NCBI GenBank assembly: GCA_949519155.1
Contig: CATIQU010000035.1
Location: 186,001-250,000 of the forward strand
Direction: 5' to 3'
Source: Polaribacter sp. SA4-10
Lineage (GTDB): Bacteria; Bacteroidota; Bacteroidia; Flavobacteriales; Flavobacteriaceae
Length of the DNA stretch: 64,000 nt
Made by a program: the position numbers and the translations under genes. This document shows, one piece after another, positions 27,114 through 36,712 of this stretch. Positions within the stretch are counted from its first letter, which is position 1. The number at the start of each line of letters is the position of its first letter. Below the pieces are notes generated by a model, which saw only the letters and a list, made by a program, of their open reading frames with translations, did not search any database and was not told where the DNA came from.

Positions 27114-27959
27114 TTAATAATCTCCTAGAGTTTCTGGATTTTGTGCCAATGCATTTTCTAATTGAGCATCATTTGGTGCTTTTCCGTGCCATGCATGCGT
27201 ATACATCATAAAATCAACTCCATTCCCCATTTCAGTATGCAACAAAATACAAACAGGCTTTCCTTTACCCGTCATCGATTTTGCTTCTGCTAAAGCAGCT
27301 AAAATAGTTTCAATATCATTTCCTTTTTCAACATCGATTACGTCCCAATCAAAAGCTTCAAACTTCGCTTTTAAGCTTCCCATAGCCAAAACATCATCTG
27401 TAGTACCGTCTATTTGTTTTTCATTTAAATCAATTGTACAAATGATATTGTCTACTTTCTTTGCTGAAGCATACATAATTGCTTCCCAGTTTTGTCCTTC
27501 TTGCAACTCACCATCACCATGTAATGTATAGACTATTTTGTCATCTCCGTTTAATTTCTTTGTTTGCGCAGCCCCTAAAGCAACAGACATTCCCTGTCCT
27601 AGAGAACCTGATGCAACACGAATTCCTGGCAAACCCTCATGGGTTGTTGGATGCCCTTGCAAACGGGTATTTAACAATCTAAAAGTTGATAACTCTGCTA
27701 CTGGAAAAAAACCACTATGTGCCAAAACACTATAAAAAACAGGTGAGATATGACCATTTGATAAAAAGAATAAATCTTCGTTTTTACCGTCCATTGTAAA
27801 GTCTGTAGAATACTCCATTACTTCTTGATAAAGACAGGTAATAAATTCTGCACATCCTAAAGAGCCTCCAGGGTGACCAGAATTAACATTGTGCACCATG
27901 CGTAAAATATCTCTACGAACTTGTTGTGTAAAATCTTGTAATTGTTGTGTTGTTGGCAT
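27114..27959 (-). CDS. Transketolase, N-terminal subunit
   Basis: 281 residues covering only the thiamine-diphosphate-binding half: HNVNSGHPGGSLGCAEF, HGDGELQEGQNWEAIMYA and NEKQIDGTT are the TPP and metal signatures. Transketolase works in the pentose phosphate pathway. Many Bacteroidota split it into two adjacent genes, but here a strong terminator and bshA follow, so the C-terminal subunit must be encoded elsewhere, or upstream genes would have to serve, which none does. A consensus -7 box lies 24 nt upstream. Confidence 0.93.
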   Translation of the reverse strand: MPTTQQLQDFTQQVRRDILRMVHNVNSGHPGGSLGCAEFITCLYQEVMEYSTDFTMDGKNEDLFFLSNGHISPVFYSVLAHSGFFPVAELSTFRLLNTRLQGHPTTHEGLPGIRVASGSLGQGMSVALGAAQTKKLNGDDKIVYTLHGDGELQEGQNWEAIMYASAKKVDNIICTIDLNEKQIDGTTDDVLAMGSLKAKFEAFDWDVIDVEKGNDIETILAALAEAKSMTGKGKPVCILLHTEMGNGVDFMMYTHAWHGKAPNDAQLENALAQNPETLGDY

Positions 27960-27982
27960 TTTTAGTTATAATTTGTTGCGAA

Positions 27983-27990
27983 CAAAAATA
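27983..27990 (-). promoter_or_regulatory. -7 promoter motif (transketolase)
   Basis: Minus strand reads TATTTTTG, an exact TAnnTTTG match, 24 nt before the transketolase start. Confidence 0.45.
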
Positions 27991-28089
27991 CAAAAGGGTT
28001 TGGATTAGAAATCGTTTTCTAAAGTATTTATTCGATAATTATTAACAGAATGATGAACAGGTTGATTGGTTTCTCCCGAGGGTCAAAAA

Positions 28090-29349
28090 TCAGGTTTTCT
28101 GTTTCTTCTTTTTGGCAGCAGGAAACAAGACATTATTCAATATTAAACGATATCCTGGTGAAGTAGGATGCAAATCCAATTCTGTTTTTGGATCTCCAAC
28201 TCGATGCGTATAATCCTCTGGATCGTGACCGCCATAAAAAGTAAACATTCCTTTTCCTTTGGTTCCATGGATATAACGTGCTTCTCTATTGGTGTTGTTT
28301 TCACCCAGAACCAGCACATTTGATTTTATGGTATTCCGATCAAAAGATGTCGTTTGCCCCATAAAACCCTTTACCAAACTTGTATGATTTTGTGTGAGCA
28401 TCGTGGGAACTCGATCCCATTTTGCAGAAAAGGCACCCAATGAAAAATAATCGGATGTTTTTGGAATTTTTCGCTTACTCGTCATGTCTATGGTAGAAAA
28501 CTCATAGGTAGTGGGTCTTCTTACCAATTCAAAGTTCTTAAAAGCAAAGGTTTTTTTATCATTAATTTTAGATTGATAATTCGCTTCTGAAGCATCACCG
28601 TCAAACATGGCTTCGGCAATATCAACACCTTCAGCAGAAAGCGCAATGTCAAAACTATCCGTTGCAGAACACATGGCAAACATAAAACCACCACCAACAA
28701 CATAGTCTCTAATTTTTTTAGCAACCGCCAGTTTTTGTTGCGAAACCTTTGTAAAACCCAATTCTCTGGCTTGCTTCTCTGCCCGCAACTTCCCTTCTAC
28801 ATACCAGGGCGCCGTTCTGTATGCGCCATAAAAACGACCGTGTTGGCCTGTGAAATCTTCATGATGTAGATGCACCCATTCGTATAAAAGTAATTGATCT
28901 TCCAAAACCTCTTTATCATAAATAACATCAAAAGGAATCTCGGCATAGGTCAATACCATGGTAACAGCATCATCCCAAGGCATTTTATCTTTGGGTGAAT
29001 AAACTGCAATTTTTGGTGCTTTCTCTAACGTAACTGCATCTTGATTGGAAGAAGGTGCTGCGATTGCTTCTAAAGTAATTGCTGCTTTCGCATTGGAAAT
29101 CACTTGATATGAAACCCCTCGAATTTTACATTCTCTCTCGATAATTTTATTATTTTCAATCAGAAATGCACCTCCGTCATAGTTCAACAACCATTTCGAC
29201 TTCAACCCCAATTCCAAGCCGAAATACACGATTCCGTAGGCTTTTAAGTGATTTTTCTGCGCATCAGCGCTCATGGGTACATAAATAAATGATGACCAAA
29301 TACTGTTTGTAATTAATAGAAATGTGAGAATTAAAAGCCTTTTTTTCAT
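28090..29349 (-). CDS. Secreted protein of the family labelled asparagine synthetase B in flavobacteria
   Basis: 419 residues from the ATG at 29349, which gives a clean signal peptide (MKKRLLILTFLLITNSIWS); an ATG seven codons earlier is less likely. The middle (about residues 100-260) has a GATase1-like pattern: KIAVYSPKDKMPWDDAVT, then VVGGGFMFAMCSATDSFDIALS, where GGG and a Cys recall class I amidotransferases. Automated labels call relatives asparagine synthetase B, but no Ntn-glutaminase Cys2 or ATP-pyrophosphatase motif is present and the protein is exported. True function unknown. Confidence 0.6.
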   Translation of the reverse strand: MKKRLLILTFLLITNSIWSSFIYVPMSADAQKNHLKAYGIVYFGLELGLKSKWLLNYDGGAFLIENNKIIERECKIRGVSYQVISNAKAAITLEAIAAPSSNQDAVTLEKAPKIAVYSPKDKMPWDDAVTMVLTYAEIPFDVIYDKEVLEDQLLLYEWVHLHHEDFTGQHGRFYGAYRTAPWYVEGKLRAEKQARELGFTKVSQQKLAVAKKIRDYVVGGGFMFAMCSATDSFDIALSAEGVDIAEAMFDGDASEANYQSKINDKKTFAFKNFELVRRPTTYEFSTIDMTSKRKIPKTSDYFSLGAFSAKWDRVPTMLTQNHTSLVKGFMGQTTSFDRNTIKSNVLVLGENNTNREARYIHGTKGKGMFTFYGGHDPEDYTHRVGDPKTELDLHPTSPGYRLILNNVLFPAAKKKKQKT

Positions 29350-29435
29350 ATTAAAAACTAAAATACACAATTACTTTAACGCAATTGTGTATTTCTATAA
29401 TTTTATAAATTATTTTGCCTAATGCCCATTATGGG

Positions 29436-30947
29436 TTAAAAAGGTACGTCATCCCCTCCAAAAGCATCTTTTGGCTCAATTCTTTGGTCTGGAAAAACAT
29501 CATCTGGGAAATCTGCATTCATAGATGATTGGAATTCAGAACTAAAGCCTTCTTCTAAATCTGAGAATTTTGCCAAGTGACCTGTAAATTTCAAACGAAT
29601 GTTATCCAAACCACCATTTCTGTGTTTTGCAATGATAAACTCTCCTTGACCTTCACAAGGTGTGTGCTCGTCATCATCCCACTCTGTCATTCCATAATAT
29701 TCTGGACGGAAAATAAACGATACAATATCGGCATCTTGCTCAATTGCACCCGATTCACGTAAATCAGAAAGTAGTGGTCTTTTAGATCCTCCACGCGTTT
29801 CAACAGCACGCGATAACTGAGACAGTGCAATTACTGGAACAGCCAATTCTTTTGCCAATGCTTTTAAGTTTCTCGAAATCATCGAAATTTCTTGTTCACG
29901 ATTTCCTCCTGCTTTTCCTCCCGCAGTCATTAACTGTAAATAATCAATCACGATAATTTTTACACCATGTTGAGACACCAGTCTTCGTGCTTTGGCACGT
30001 AAATCGAAAATTGACAAAGAAGGGGTGTCATCAATAAATATAGGCGCATCGGAAAGCTTTTTTACTTTTACGTTTAATTGTTCCCATTCGTGTGGCTCCA
30101 AGTTTCCTTTTCTTAATTTTTCGGAAGTCAAACCTGTTTCCGAAGAAATCATACGGGTAATTAACTGCACAGAGGACATCTCTAAAGAGAATACTGCCAC
30201 ACCATGGTTAAAATCAATGGCCATGTTTTTTGCCATCGAGATTACAAAGGCAGTTTTCCCCATACCAGGACGGGCTGCAATAATTACTAAATCGGATGGT
30301 TGCCAACCAGAGGTTAATGCATCTAGTTTGGTAAAACCAGTTTCCAATCCGGACATTCCTTCTTGATTTCCAATTTCTTGTATTTTCTTTAAGGCTTGCT
30401 TTACCAGAGAACCTGCATCTTCGGAACTCTTTTTTAAGTTTCCTTGGGTTACTTCAAAAAGTTTTCCTTCGGCATCGTCTAACAAATCGAAAACATCTGT
30501 GCTTTCATCATAGGCATTTTCGATAATTTCACTTGAAATTGAAATCAAACGACGTTGAATGTACTTTTGAAGGATAATTCGTGCGTGAAATTCGATATGG
30601 GCAGAAGAAGCTACTTTTTGTGTCAAACGAATTAAAAAGAAGTCGCCTCCTACAAATTCTAGTTTTCCGTTCTTTTTCAGCAGGTTAGAAACGGTTAAAA
30701 GGTCAATAGGTTCAGAATTTTGAAACAATTCAAAGATGGCAGCATAAATTTCATGGTGCTTACTATCATAAAAAGCATCGGGGCTTAAGATGTCAATAAC
30801 ATCATCAATTCCTTTCTTATCAATCATCATTGCACCCAAGACTGCTTCTTCTAATTCTACTGCCTGTGGTGGTATTTTCCCTTTTTCAAGGCTAATAATT
30901 CTTGATTTGTCTACTTTTTTCCCTGCGACGTCCTTCGTTTTTTCCAT
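29436..30947 (-). CDS. dnaB: Replicative DNA helicase DnaB
   Basis: 503 residues. The N-terminal helical domain (KIPPQAVELEEAVLGAMMID) is followed by the RecA-like core with Walker A ARPGMGKTAF, Walker B IIVIDYLQLM, DnaB motif ISMISRNLKALAKELAVPVIALSQLSR and the arginine finger region. No intein interrupts the core. It unwinds DNA ahead of the fork. A consensus -7 box lies 6-13 nt upstream. It is divergent from the DUF3810 gene. Confidence 0.97.
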   Translation of the reverse strand: MEKTKDVAGKKVDKSRIISLEKGKIPPQAVELEEAVLGAMMIDKKGIDDVIDILSPDAFYDSKHHEIYAAIFELFQNSEPIDLLTVSNLLKKNGKLEFVGGDFFLIRLTQKVASSAHIEFHARIILQKYIQRRLISISSEIIENAYDESTDVFDLLDDAEGKLFEVTQGNLKKSSEDAGSLVKQALKKIQEIGNQEGMSGLETGFTKLDALTSGWQPSDLVIIAARPGMGKTAFVISMAKNMAIDFNHGVAVFSLEMSSVQLITRMISSETGLTSEKLRKGNLEPHEWEQLNVKVKKLSDAPIFIDDTPSLSIFDLRAKARRLVSQHGVKIIVIDYLQLMTAGGKAGGNREQEISMISRNLKALAKELAVPVIALSQLSRAVETRGGSKRPLLSDLRESGAIEQDADIVSFIFRPEYYGMTEWDDDEHTPCEGQGEFIIAKHRNGGLDNIRLKFTGHLAKFSDLEEGFSSEFQSSMNADFPDDVFPDQRIEPKDAFGGDDVPF

Positions 30948-30952
30948 GATTA

Positions 30953-30960
30953 CAAATGTA
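30953..30960 (-). promoter_or_regulatory. -7 promoter motif (dnaB)
   Basis: Minus strand reads TACATTTG, an exact TAnnTTTG match, ending 6 nt before the dnaB ATG; the transcript would have almost no leader. Confidence 0.5.
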
Positions 30961-31085
30961 ATTTTTTACATTGGTTGGAAGTTCTAAAATGCAACTTTTA
31001 TTTGTTGACAATTATTGTAAACTAAATTGTTGTTATCTTGTTAATAACCACACAACTTCGAGTTTGATTTGTTATTTTTACCCTA

Positions 31086-32168
31086 ATGAAAATTAAAAAA
31101 AAACACCTTTTATTCACTTTTTTGTTGCCTGTACAAGTTGTACTGGTTCAGATTTCTGGACAGTACCCTGCTTTTATTGAGCATTATTATTCCAATGGAA
31201 TCTACCCAATTATTTCTCGCCTTTTAAGATTTCTTTTTGGTTGGATTCCTTTTTCTGTGGGCGATCTGCTACTTGCTTTTATTGTGTTTGCGTTTCTTCG
31301 ATTTTTATATCGGTTGTTCAAATCACGATTTAAAAATTTGATTCCAAAAACAGTTCATTTAACAGCGATCTTATCGGTGATTTATTTTTGTTTTTACTTT
31401 TTTTGGGGCTTGAATTATTACCGTGCTCCATTGGGCGAAACCTTAGCATACAATCAGAAGGAGTACTCTACAAATCAATTAATAAAAACCACCAACTATG
31501 TGGTGGAGCAATTGAATTTTTATCAACTAAATATCACTCACAATGATACCTTAACAGTTGAAAACCCCTATTCTAAAAATGAGATGTATTTAATGGCGGT
31601 TGCGGGATATCGGAATTTAGAGGCCGATTTCCCAATGTTAACATATAAATCTCCATCGGTTAAGAGTTCTTTAATGAGTTTGCTACAAACCTACAATGGA
31701 ACTTCTGGCTATTTCAATCCGCTAACTGGGGAAGCGCAAGTAAATGACCGAATTCCTAAAACCGGTTACCCTACCACTACTTGTCATGAAATGGCACATC
31801 AAATTGGCTATGCTGCTGAAAACGAAGCGAATTTTGTAGGATTTTTAGCGGCAAATTATAATGACGATGTGTATTTTAAATATGCGAGTTATAGAATGGC
31901 TTTTGCCTATTTAATTGGAGAAGTGCGAAAAAGAGACCGTCAGGCCTATACTGAAATCTGGAAAAAGGCACACAAAGGCATTCTTAAGGATTTTAAAAAT
32001 AGTGCTACTTTCTGGCAATCCTATAAAAACCCTTTTGAACCTTTGGTGAAAAAAGGCTACAATGCCTATTTAAAAGCCAACAAACAAGATAAAGGAACTG
32101 CTTCCTATAGTTATGTGGTAGATTTGTTGATTTCTTATTTTAAGGCTCAGGATAATTCTTTTTCTTAA
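31086..32168 (+). CDS. DUF3810 membrane protein with zincin motif
   Basis: 360 residues. Three N-terminal hydrophobic segments (about 7-27, 38-74 and 92-112) are followed by a periplasmic or cytosolic domain with HEMAH at 234-238 and ENEA downstream, a gluzincin-type metal-binding pattern. This is the DUF3810 family of Bacteroidota, predicted metallopeptidases of unknown substrate. It may be co-transcribed with the two amidohydrolase genes, starting 87 nt before the first. Confidence 0.88.
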   Translation: MKIKKKHLLFTFLLPVQVVLVQISGQYPAFIEHYYSNGIYPIISRLLRFLFGWIPFSVGDLLLAFIVFAFLRFLYRLFKSRFKNLIPKTVHLTAILSVIYFCFYFFWGLNYYRAPLGETLAYNQKEYSTNQLIKTTNYVVEQLNFYQLNITHNDTLTVENPYSKNEMYLMAVAGYRNLEADFPMLTYKSPSVKSSLMSLLQTYNGTSGYFNPLTGEAQVNDRIPKTGYPTTTCHEMAHQIGYAAENEANFVGFLAANYNDDVYFKYASYRMAFAYLIGEVRKRDRQAYTEIWKKAHKGILKDFKNSATFWQSYKNPFEPLVKKGYNAYLKANKQDKGTASYSYVVDLLISYFKAQDNSFS

Positions 32169-32254
32169 AATTTTGTTAAAAAATTCGATTTTCACCTTTA
32201 CTGACTGACTTCTGGTTAAATTTAGCAACTGAGATCAAAAATCAAATCAAACTT

Positions 32255-35206
32255 ATGAGAAAACTACTCTTACTATGCTCCATACTGATGGTGATGTCTG
32301 CCAATGCGCAAGACTATTTTCCAACAAATACGGGCGTAAAGACTACCAAAAACACCGTCGTTGCTTTACAAAATGCAACGATCTATGTAACCCCACAAAA
32401 AATAATTAAAAAAGGAACCCTTCTTATTAAGGACGGAAAAGTAGTTGCTATTGGAAAAAATGTACAAATTCCTTCTGGAACCAAAATTGTCGATCTAAAG
32501 GGGAAAACAATATATCCTTCCTTTATAGATATGTATGCCGATTTTGGAATTTCAAAACCGAAACAAGAGCGCTCCAATAGCAGAAGACCTCAATACGATG
32601 CAGCTAGAGTTGGGTATTATTGGAACGATCATATTCGCCCAGAAACCAAAGCAACCCATTCTTTTAAATTTGATGCTAAAAAAGCAAAGGACTATTTAAA
32701 AGCAGGATTCGGTGTGGTAAATACGCACTTGCAAGACGGAATCATTCGTGGAAACGGAATGCTCGTCGCGTTAAACCCGAATGCTTCAGATGCCTATCGA
32801 ATTTTAGAAAACACGTCAGCACAGTATTTATCCTTTACAAAAAGTTTGCAATCACGTCAGTCCTACCCTACTTCAAGAATGGGTGCAATGGCATTATTAC
32901 GTCAGACCTATTTAGATGCGGATTGGTATGCCAATGGAAATGCTAAAAATAAAGATGCCTCTTTAGAAGCATTGAATAAAAACAAAAATTTAGTTCAAAT
33001 ATTTGAAGCCGGAAATCACTTAGATGCATTAAGAGCAGATAAAGTGGGAGATGAATTTGGAATCCAATACACCATTGTGGGTGGTGGTGATGAATTTGAA
33101 CGAATTGCAGACATCAAAAAAACGAATGCAGATTTTATCATTCCCATCAACTATAGAAAACCTTATGATGTCAGCAACCCGACTATTTCTAAGAACATTC
33201 CGTTAAGCGATTTGCGTAAATGGAATCAGGAACCTTCAAACTTGGCGATTTTAGATAAGAATAATGTCAACTTTGCGCTTACAATGCACAGCTTAGAGTC
33301 GATGGATGCTTTTCACAAAAACTTACAAAAGGCCATTAAACTTGGTTTTGACAAAGAAAGCGCTTTGGCTGCTTTAACCACAAATCCAGCTAAAATGTTG
33401 GGAAGAACCAATATTGGAAACTTAAATCCTGGAAGTTATGCCAATTTTATCATTACCTCTGGAGATATTTTTGATGCCAAAACCGTCCTCTATGAAAACT
33501 GGGTACAAGGTGCTAAAAATATTGTAAACGACAGACATATTAAAGACCTTACAGGGAGTTATAACTTGGCCTTAAATGAGGTCAATTATACGCTTACTGT
33601 TTCAGGAAAAGGAGCAAAACAAACCGCTGCTGTAAAATTGGGCGATAAAAAGGTGAAATCTAAATTTTCATATAAAGACAACTGGATTCAGATTACATTG
33701 AACGAAACGGACGGATATGCTCGATTGGTTGGGCAAACGATAAACGCTTCAAATGTAATGCAAGGGACTGCCTATGACGATGCAGGAAACGAAACTCCTT
33801 GGTCTGCTGCAAAACAGGTTAAAAAAGAAGAAAAAACAAAAAAAGATAAGAAGAAGAAAAAGGAGGATGTAACACTCTTTCCAGTAAGTTATCCAAATGT
33901 TGGATATGGGAATTATGAAGTACCAAATCAAGAAACGATCTTAATCAAAAACGCCACGGTGTGGACTTCTGAAGATGCAGGTATTTTAGAAAATACAGAT
34001 GTACTCTTAAAAAATGGTAAAATCGAGAAAATTGGAAAAAACTTATCCGCTAGAAGAGCGAAAGTCATTGACGGAACGGGTAAACATTTAACTGCCGGAA
34101 TTATTGATGAACATTCGCACATTGCGACTTCTGCCGTAAACGAATCGGGACATAACTCGACAGCAGAAGTAACGATCGAAGATGTTGTAAATCCAAATGA
34201 CATGAACATTTACAGAAACTTAGCTGGAGGTGTTACTACGATTCAAATTTTGCACGGTTCAGCAAATCCAATTGGAGGTCGTTCTGCCATTATTAAACTA
34301 AAATGGGGAGAAAATGCGGCAGGAATGTTGCTCGAAAATTCACCAAAATACATCAAGTTTGCATTGGGTGAAAACGTAAAACAATCCAACTGGGGAGCAT
34401 CCAATACCATTCGTTTTCCGCAGACAAGAATGGGAACGGAACAAGTTTTTATCGACTATTTTCAAAGAGCGAAAGAATATGATGCGTTGAAGAAAACTGG
34501 AAATCCATATCGAAAGGATCTAGAATTGGAAACCTTGACCGAAATCATCAATAAAGAACGTTTTATTTCTTGTCACTCTTATGTACAATCAGAAATTAAC
34601 ATGTTAATGAAGGTGGCCGAGAAATTCGATTTTAACATCAACACCTTCACCCATATTTTAGAAGGTTACAAAGTAGCTGATAAAATGAAAACACATGGGG
34701 TTGGTGCCTCTACCTTTTCGGACTGGTGGGCTTACAAGTATGAAGTTTTAGATGCCATTCCTTACAATGCTGCAATTATGGCAAATCAGGGCATTACAGT
34801 AGCCATCAACTCCGATGACAGGGAAATGTCGAGAAGATTGAATCAAGAGGCTGCTAAAACCATTAAATATGGAGGCATGTCTGAACTAGAAGCATGGAAA
34901 ATGGTAACGATTAACCCAGCAAAACTATTGCATTTAGACGCAAGAACAGGAAGTATAAAAATTGGAAAAGATGCCGATGTTGTCCTTTGGAATCACAATC
35001 CTTTGTCTATTTATGCGAAAGCAGAAAAGACCATTATTGATGGAACTATTTACTTTGACATGGAGGCTGATTTGGTGAAAAGAAACGCCATTCAAACAGA
35101 AAAAAGTAAATTGGTGAAAATGATGTTGGATGCAAAAATGGGCGGCGGAGAAACACAAATGCCGAAGAAAAAGAGAAATAGAAACTTCCACTGTGACTCT
35201 GAATAA
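32255..35206 (+). CDS. Secreted double-domain amidohydrolase
   Basis: 983 residues with signal peptide (cleavage after ANAQ). Two amidohydrolase/imidazolonepropionase-like domains lie in tandem. The C-terminal one (about 560-960) keeps the metal ligands: HSH in IIDEHSHIA, SCHSYVQSE, FTHILEG and NSDD. The N-terminal one (about 30-430) has lost the HxH (PSFIDMYADFG) though its fold and C-terminal SYANFIITSG strand are retained. A lysine-rich linker near residue 525 joins them. Probably a periplasmic or surface cyclic amidase or peptidase-like enzyme; substrate unknown. It is followed 19 nt later by a related single-domain gene. Confidence 0.87.
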   Translation: MRKLLLLCSILMVMSANAQDYFPTNTGVKTTKNTVVALQNATIYVTPQKIIKKGTLLIKDGKVVAIGKNVQIPSGTKIVDLKGKTIYPSFIDMYADFGISKPKQERSNSRRPQYDAARVGYYWNDHIRPETKATHSFKFDAKKAKDYLKAGFGVVNTHLQDGIIRGNGMLVALNPNASDAYRILENTSAQYLSFTKSLQSRQSYPTSRMGAMALLRQTYLDADWYANGNAKNKDASLEALNKNKNLVQIFEAGNHLDALRADKVGDEFGIQYTIVGGGDEFERIADIKKTNADFIIPINYRKPYDVSNPTISKNIPLSDLRKWNQEPSNLAILDKNNVNFALTMHSLESMDAFHKNLQKAIKLGFDKESALAALTTNPAKMLGRTNIGNLNPGSYANFIITSGDIFDAKTVLYENWVQGAKNIVNDRHIKDLTGSYNLALNEVNYTLTVSGKGAKQTAAVKLGDKKVKSKFSYKDNWIQITLNETDGYARLVGQTINASNVMQGTAYDDAGNETPWSAAKQVKKEEKTKKDKKKKKEDVTLFPVSYPNVGYGNYEVPNQETILIKNATVWTSEDAGILENTDVLLKNGKIEKIGKNLSARRAKVIDGTGKHLTAGIIDEHSHIATSAVNESGHNSTAEVTIEDVVNPNDMNIYRNLAGGVTTIQILHGSANPIGGRSAIIKLKWGENAAGMLLENSPKYIKFALGENVKQSNWGASNTIRFPQTRMGTEQVFIDYFQRAKEYDALKKTGNPYRKDLELETLTEIINKERFISCHSYVQSEINMLMKVAEKFDFNINTFTHILEGYKVADKMKTHGVGASTFSDWWAYKYEVLDAIPYNAAIMANQGITVAINSDDREMSRRLNQEAAKTIKYGGMSELEAWKMVTINPAKLLHLDARTGSIKIGKDADVVLWNHNPLSIYAKAEKTIIDGTIYFDMEADLVKRNAIQTEKSKLVKMMLDAKMGGGETQMPKKKRNRNFHCDSE

Positions 35207-35225
35207 GTACTTAAAAACAAACAAG

Positions 35226-36524
35226 ATGAAAAATAATTTTATATACAGTTTGCTATGTTTCTTATGGATAGGGAATCTATGCGCACAACAAACACCAGCA
35301 GCAAAACAAACACAGGCATATACTATTGAAGGGGCAACTGCTCATTTAGGAAATGGCCAAATAATTGAAAATTCATTATTAATATTCAATGAAGGTAAAA
35401 TTACTTTTGTAGGAAATGCCACAGCTAAGATAGCGCGACAAGGAACCGTGATTAATGCCAAAGGGAAACATGTGTATCCAGGGTTTATAGCTGCGAATGC
35501 TTCTTTAGGTTTGGTAGAAATAGATGCCGTTAGAGCAACGGATGATGAAGATGAAGTAGGTACGATGCTTCCACATATTCGCAGTTTAATTGCCTACAAT
35601 GCAGAAAGCAAAGTGGTCGAATCAATGCGCCCTAACGGTGTATTTATGGGACAAATAACACCCAGAGGTGGTACTATTTCTGGAACTTCTTCTGTAATGC
35701 AATTTGATGCTTGGAACTGGGAAGACGCTGCGGTAAAAAAAGACGATGCCATTCATATTAATTGGCCTGGAAGTTTAACACGAGGGCGTTGGTGGTTAGG
35801 AGAAGACCCAGCCTTAAAATTAGATCCAAAGTATATCGGAAATATTCAGAAAATAGTCACTTATTTTTCTGATGCAAAAAGGTATTTGTCTAGTGATGAA
35901 ACAACAGAGAACATTCCTTTTTCTGCGACTAGAGGGCTGTTTAACGGCTCTCAGAAACTTTTTATCCATGTAAATGGTGAAAAAGAAATTACAGATGCTG
36001 TTTTAAAAATGAAAGCACTTGGCATCAACAACCTGGTATTGGTGCATGCAAAAGGAGCTGAAAATGTTGCCGATTTATTACTTAAAAATCACATTCCAGT
36101 CATTATAGAACGTGCTCATAGAATTCCTGAAGGTGAAGATGACGATTTTGACCTGTCTTACCGAAATGCAAAGATTTTAATCGATAAAGGAATTACAGTA
36201 GGGCTTGGTATGGAAGGACAAATGGAACGTATGAATACGCGAAACTTACCTTTTTATGCTGGAACTTATGCGGCTTACGGTGTTGGAAAAGAAGAAGCCT
36301 TAAGAATGATTACATCCAACAATGCTAAAATATTAGGTATTGAAAGTTTTGTAGGTTCTTTAGAAGTAGGCAAAGATGCTACCTTATTTATTTCTGAAGG
36401 TGATGCCTTAGAAATGAAAGGGAATATTTTAACCGATGCATTTATTCAAGGAAGAAAAATTAGTTTAGAAACGCACCAAACAACACTTTGGAAGCGCTAC
36501 TCCAACAAATATAAAACCGATTAA
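35226..36524 (+). CDS. Secreted amidohydrolase-family protein, metal site degenerate
   Basis: 432 residues from the ATG at 35226, giving signal peptide MKNNFIYSLLCFLWIGNLCAQ; an upstream ATG would overlap the previous gene and lose the signal. It has the amidohydrolase fold (INAKGKHVYPGFIAANASLG, ERAHRIPEG, LEVGKDATLFISEGD), but the HxH after PGF is replaced by NAS, so a binuclear metal site is unlikely. It resembles the N-terminal domain of the preceding protein and may pair with it as a non-catalytic partner (inference). Confidence 0.83.
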   Translation: MKNNFIYSLLCFLWIGNLCAQQTPAAKQTQAYTIEGATAHLGNGQIIENSLLIFNEGKITFVGNATAKIARQGTVINAKGKHVYPGFIAANASLGLVEIDAVRATDDEDEVGTMLPHIRSLIAYNAESKVVESMRPNGVFMGQITPRGGTISGTSSVMQFDAWNWEDAAVKKDDAIHINWPGSLTRGRWWLGEDPALKLDPKYIGNIQKIVTYFSDAKRYLSSDETTENIPFSATRGLFNGSQKLFIHVNGEKEITDAVLKMKALGINNLVLVHAKGAENVADLLLKNHIPVIIERAHRIPEGEDDDFDLSYRNAKILIDKGITVGLGMEGQMERMNTRNLPFYAGTYAAYGVGKEEALRMITSNNAKILGIESFVGSLEVGKDATLFISEGDALEMKGNILTDAFIQGRKISLETHQTTLWKRYSNKYKTD

Positions 36525-36542
36525 AACGTTCAAAGTAATTAT

Positions 36543-36573
36543 AAAAGACTCGCATTTTCGGGTCTTTTTTTTT
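36543..36573 (+). terminator. Terminator of the amidohydrolase operon
   Basis: A 10-bp stem (36543-36552 with 36559-36568, one T-G pair) and CATTTT loop, followed by a long T-run. It ends the unit about 20 nt after the second amidohydrolase stop. Confidence 0.85.
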
Positions 36574-36699
36574 GGAATATAAATGAAACAGAAAAGAAGA
36601 TTACAGCACAATACTTGGTAGAATCCGTTAGTTTCTAAAAATAGTTCACCTCAATACTAATTCTTAAAAAATAGTCTTTTCACACAACATTCAATTGGG

Positions 36700-36707
36700 T
36701 ATCTTTG
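36700..36707 (+). promoter_or_regulatory. -7 promoter motif (rRNA methyltransferase gene)
   Basis: TATCTTTG, an exact TAnnTTTG match, ends only 5 nt before the ATG at 36713, so transcription would begin at or next to the start codon. Confidence 0.5.
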
Positions 36708-36712
36708 CGATA

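Noticed and set aside
33793..33864. Lys-rich low-complexity stretch in the double amidohydrolase as a repeat element
   Set aside because: It is a coding linker between two domains, in frame and of irregular sequence.
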